Positions 4,971 through 5,703 of a DNA stretch of 5,703 nt are shown one piece after another. The notes beneath the pieces were generated by a model. It ran no database searches, had not been told where the DNA came from, and saw only the letters and a list, made by a program, of their open reading frames with translations. The translations under genes and the position numbers were made by a program. Positions within the stretch are counted from its first letter, which is position 1. Each line of letters opens with the position of its first letter. The DNA comes from Planctomicrobium sp. (lineage in GTDB: Bacteria > Planctomycetota > Planctomycetia > Planctomycetales > Planctomycetaceae): the NCBI GenBank assembly GCA_029259835.1, contig JAJDEL010000671.1:1-5703 (forward strand), in the 5' to 3' direction.

Positions 4971-5421
4971 GTGCGCTCGGCAAACTCCTCGACCGAATAT
5001 TTTGTTTTGAGGAAGAGCAATCAATAACGCAACACTCTTTCGCGTTCCAAGATCGCGACTCAAACGCGATACTCATCGACTCGATTGGATTGACGATTGC
5101 GAATCGCTTGTTGTCGATGTTGATTTTTGTGTTTGGCTAGCAAGCCATTACAATACACCATTGCCCATGACTGACAATGTTATCGCAATTGACCGCGATG
5201 CAGACAGCACTTTGTACCGTTGGAACCTATCGTTCGCTCACGCTATGACGACTGGCGAAACAGATGCGTTCGATGGGATGATCGGAGGTGACTCACCAAC
5301 TGACCTTATTGCATGCTTCGATACCTGGATGACGCAAAGACAAGCGTCGCACATGTGGACGTTTTTCCGCTCGTCAATTCGAGATGATCAAATCGTCGTA
5401 GAAATTCGATCAGGATGTTAG
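4971..5421 (+). pseudogene. Possible longer, frameshifted form of the 84-residue hypothetical gene
   Basis: The frame of the gene at 5167-5421 is open back to TGA 5008-5010, and the stretch 5011-5166 reads like protein (for example FRVPRSRLKRDTHRLDWIDD, then SLVVDVDFCVWLASHYN). It has no ATG or GTG. An adjacent frame begins at GTG 4971, with a GAGGGG patch at 4955-4960, and reads RSANSSTEYFVLRKSNQ before TAA 5025-5027. Skipping one base near 5015-5025 would join the two into a protein of about 150 residues. A one-base insertion, or a sequencing error, in the AATCAATAA stretch would explain it. A start at ATC 5020, behind GAGGA (5009-5013), is another option. Confidence 0.35.
5167..5421 (+). 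CDS. Hypothetical protein, 84 residues from first ATG
   Basis: I recognise no family. The frame from ATG 5167 (a TTG at 5161 is also possible) to TAG 5419-5421 encodes an acidic, tryptophan-containing soluble protein without signal peptide or membrane segment (DSTLYRWNLSFAHAM, then DLIACFDTWMTQRQ and HMWTFFRSSIRDDQIVVEI). The mix of codons and the helix/strand pattern look genuine, and a terminator-like hairpin starts five bases after the stop, which supports a real + strand gene end. No Shine-Dalgarno site precedes 5161 or 5167, and the frame continues upstream with coding character, so the true N-terminus is probably elsewhere or the gene is broken. The next gene, tag, is in the same frame after the TAG. 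Confidence 0.55.
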   Translation: MTDNVIAIDRDADSTLYRWNLSFAHAMTTGETDAFDGMIGGDSPTDLIACFDTWMTQRQASHMWTFFRSSIRDDQIVVEIRSGC

Positions 5422-5425
5422 AGTA

Positions 5426-5445
5426 GGGCAAGTGGGGGTTTGCCC
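5426..5445 (+). terminator. Hairpin between the hypothetical gene and tag
   Basis: GGGCAA (5426-5431) pairs perfectly with TTGCCC (5440-5445) around an 8-nt G-rich loop. It sits five bases after the upstream TAG stop and is followed by T-rich ATTCATTTCTC rather than a pure T-run. The position suits a transcription terminator of modest strength, but it also lies in the leader of the tag gene. Confidence 0.45.
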
Positions 5446-5478
5446 ATTCATTTCTCAAAGAGTAATAATGATCGCGTC

Positions 5479-5703
5479 ATGGACAATTCAAACAACAAGT
5501 TCCTGACCACCAATGACGATGGCATCACTCGTTGTTGGTGGGGTAGCGAACACTCAGACTATCGACGTTACCACGACGAAGAATGGGGGCGACCTGTCGT
5601 TGACGATGTGCGACTCTTTGAAAAGATCTGTCTTGAGGGCTTCCAGTCTGGACTTTCCTGGCTGACGATTCTCCGCAAGCGCGAGAACTTCCGGGCCGCC
5701 TTC
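5479..5703 (+). CDS. tag: DNA-3-methyladenine glycosylase I, 5' part, cut by window end
   Basis: The first 75 codons of a Tag-family glycosylase, which removes 3-methyladenine from alkylated DNA to start base excision repair in the cytoplasm. The match is strong: RCWWG (18-22), YRRYHDEEWGRPVVDD (28-43), LFEKICLEGFQSGLSWLTIL (46-65) and RKRENFRAAF (66-75). Compared with E. coli Tag, Cys19 and His32 correspond to zinc ligands Cys4 and His17. Glu53 matches catalytic-pocket Glu38, and Tyr28, Tyr31 and Trp61 match Tyr13, Tyr16 and Trp46. E. coli Tag has 187 residues, so more than half is missing to the right, including the C-terminal zinc ligands. ATG 5479 gives a 14-residue extension compared with E. 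coli. The ribosome site is poor; TTG 5440 is a less likely in-frame alternative. Confidence 0.95.
   Translation, partial: MDNSNNKFLTTNDDGITRCWWGSEHSDYRRYHDEEWGRPVVDDVRLFEKICLEGFQSGLSWLTILRKRENFRAAF

Noticed and set aside
5419..5479. Read-through fusion of the hypothetical protein with Tag, since both share a frame across TAG
   Set aside because: A shared frame has a one-in-three chance, a hairpin lies between the genes, and Tag normally stands alone.
1..5703. CRISPR array, tRNA or rRNA genes
   Set aside because: No short regularly spaced repeats were seen, and no tRNA cloverleaf or rRNA-like conserved stretch was recognised by eye.

Overview
The window looks like chromosomal DNA from a planctomycete, most likely of the Pirellulaceae/Rhodopirellula type. 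This is an inference. It rests on a small secreted protein resembling the planctomycete-expanded TIGR03067 family, a WGR plus SMI1/KNR4 fusion protein, many short exported or membrane proteins of unknown function, roomy intergenic spacers and weak or absent Shine-Dalgarno sites. All supported genes lie on the + strand.

Layout. Positions 1-803 hold no intact gene: a coding-like remnant (about 95-355), then repeat copy 1 (340-561), then an unexplained leader. At 804-1892 is a 362-residue membrane protein with a large cytosolic helical tail. After it come small hairpins and repeat copy 2 (2033-2248), in the same orientation. A hairpin-rich leader (2249-2491) precedes a zinc-ribbon membrane protein (2492-2986), followed 29 nt later by the WGR-SMI1/KNR4 protein (3016-3729), possibly in one transcript. 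Next are two small exported proteins: a TIGR03067-like one (3868-4341) and an NTF2-like candidate with no ordinary start codon (about 4432-4878). An 84-residue hypothetical protein (5167-5421) has a reading frame that stays open well upstream of its first ATG. It ends in a hairpin, and the 5' end of a DNA-3-methyladenine glycosylase I gene (tag, from 5479) runs off the right edge.

The most interesting element is the pair of ~220-bp direct repeats at 340 and 2033. Each carries a series of short hairpins. Two stems differ between the copies by paired, compensating base changes (T-A to C-G and A-T to G-C), as expected if a folded RNA or single-stranded DNA is being preserved. The copies flank the first membrane-protein gene, and each ends about 242 nt upstream of a membrane-protein start codon. 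I recognise no transposase, integrase, CRISPR array, tRNA or rRNA here, so the repeats are either non-autonomous mobile elements or structured leader/ncRNA elements. No single pathway joins the genes. The SMI1/KNR4 domain and the first membrane protein hint at conflict or signalling functions, but no toxin or effector is visible.
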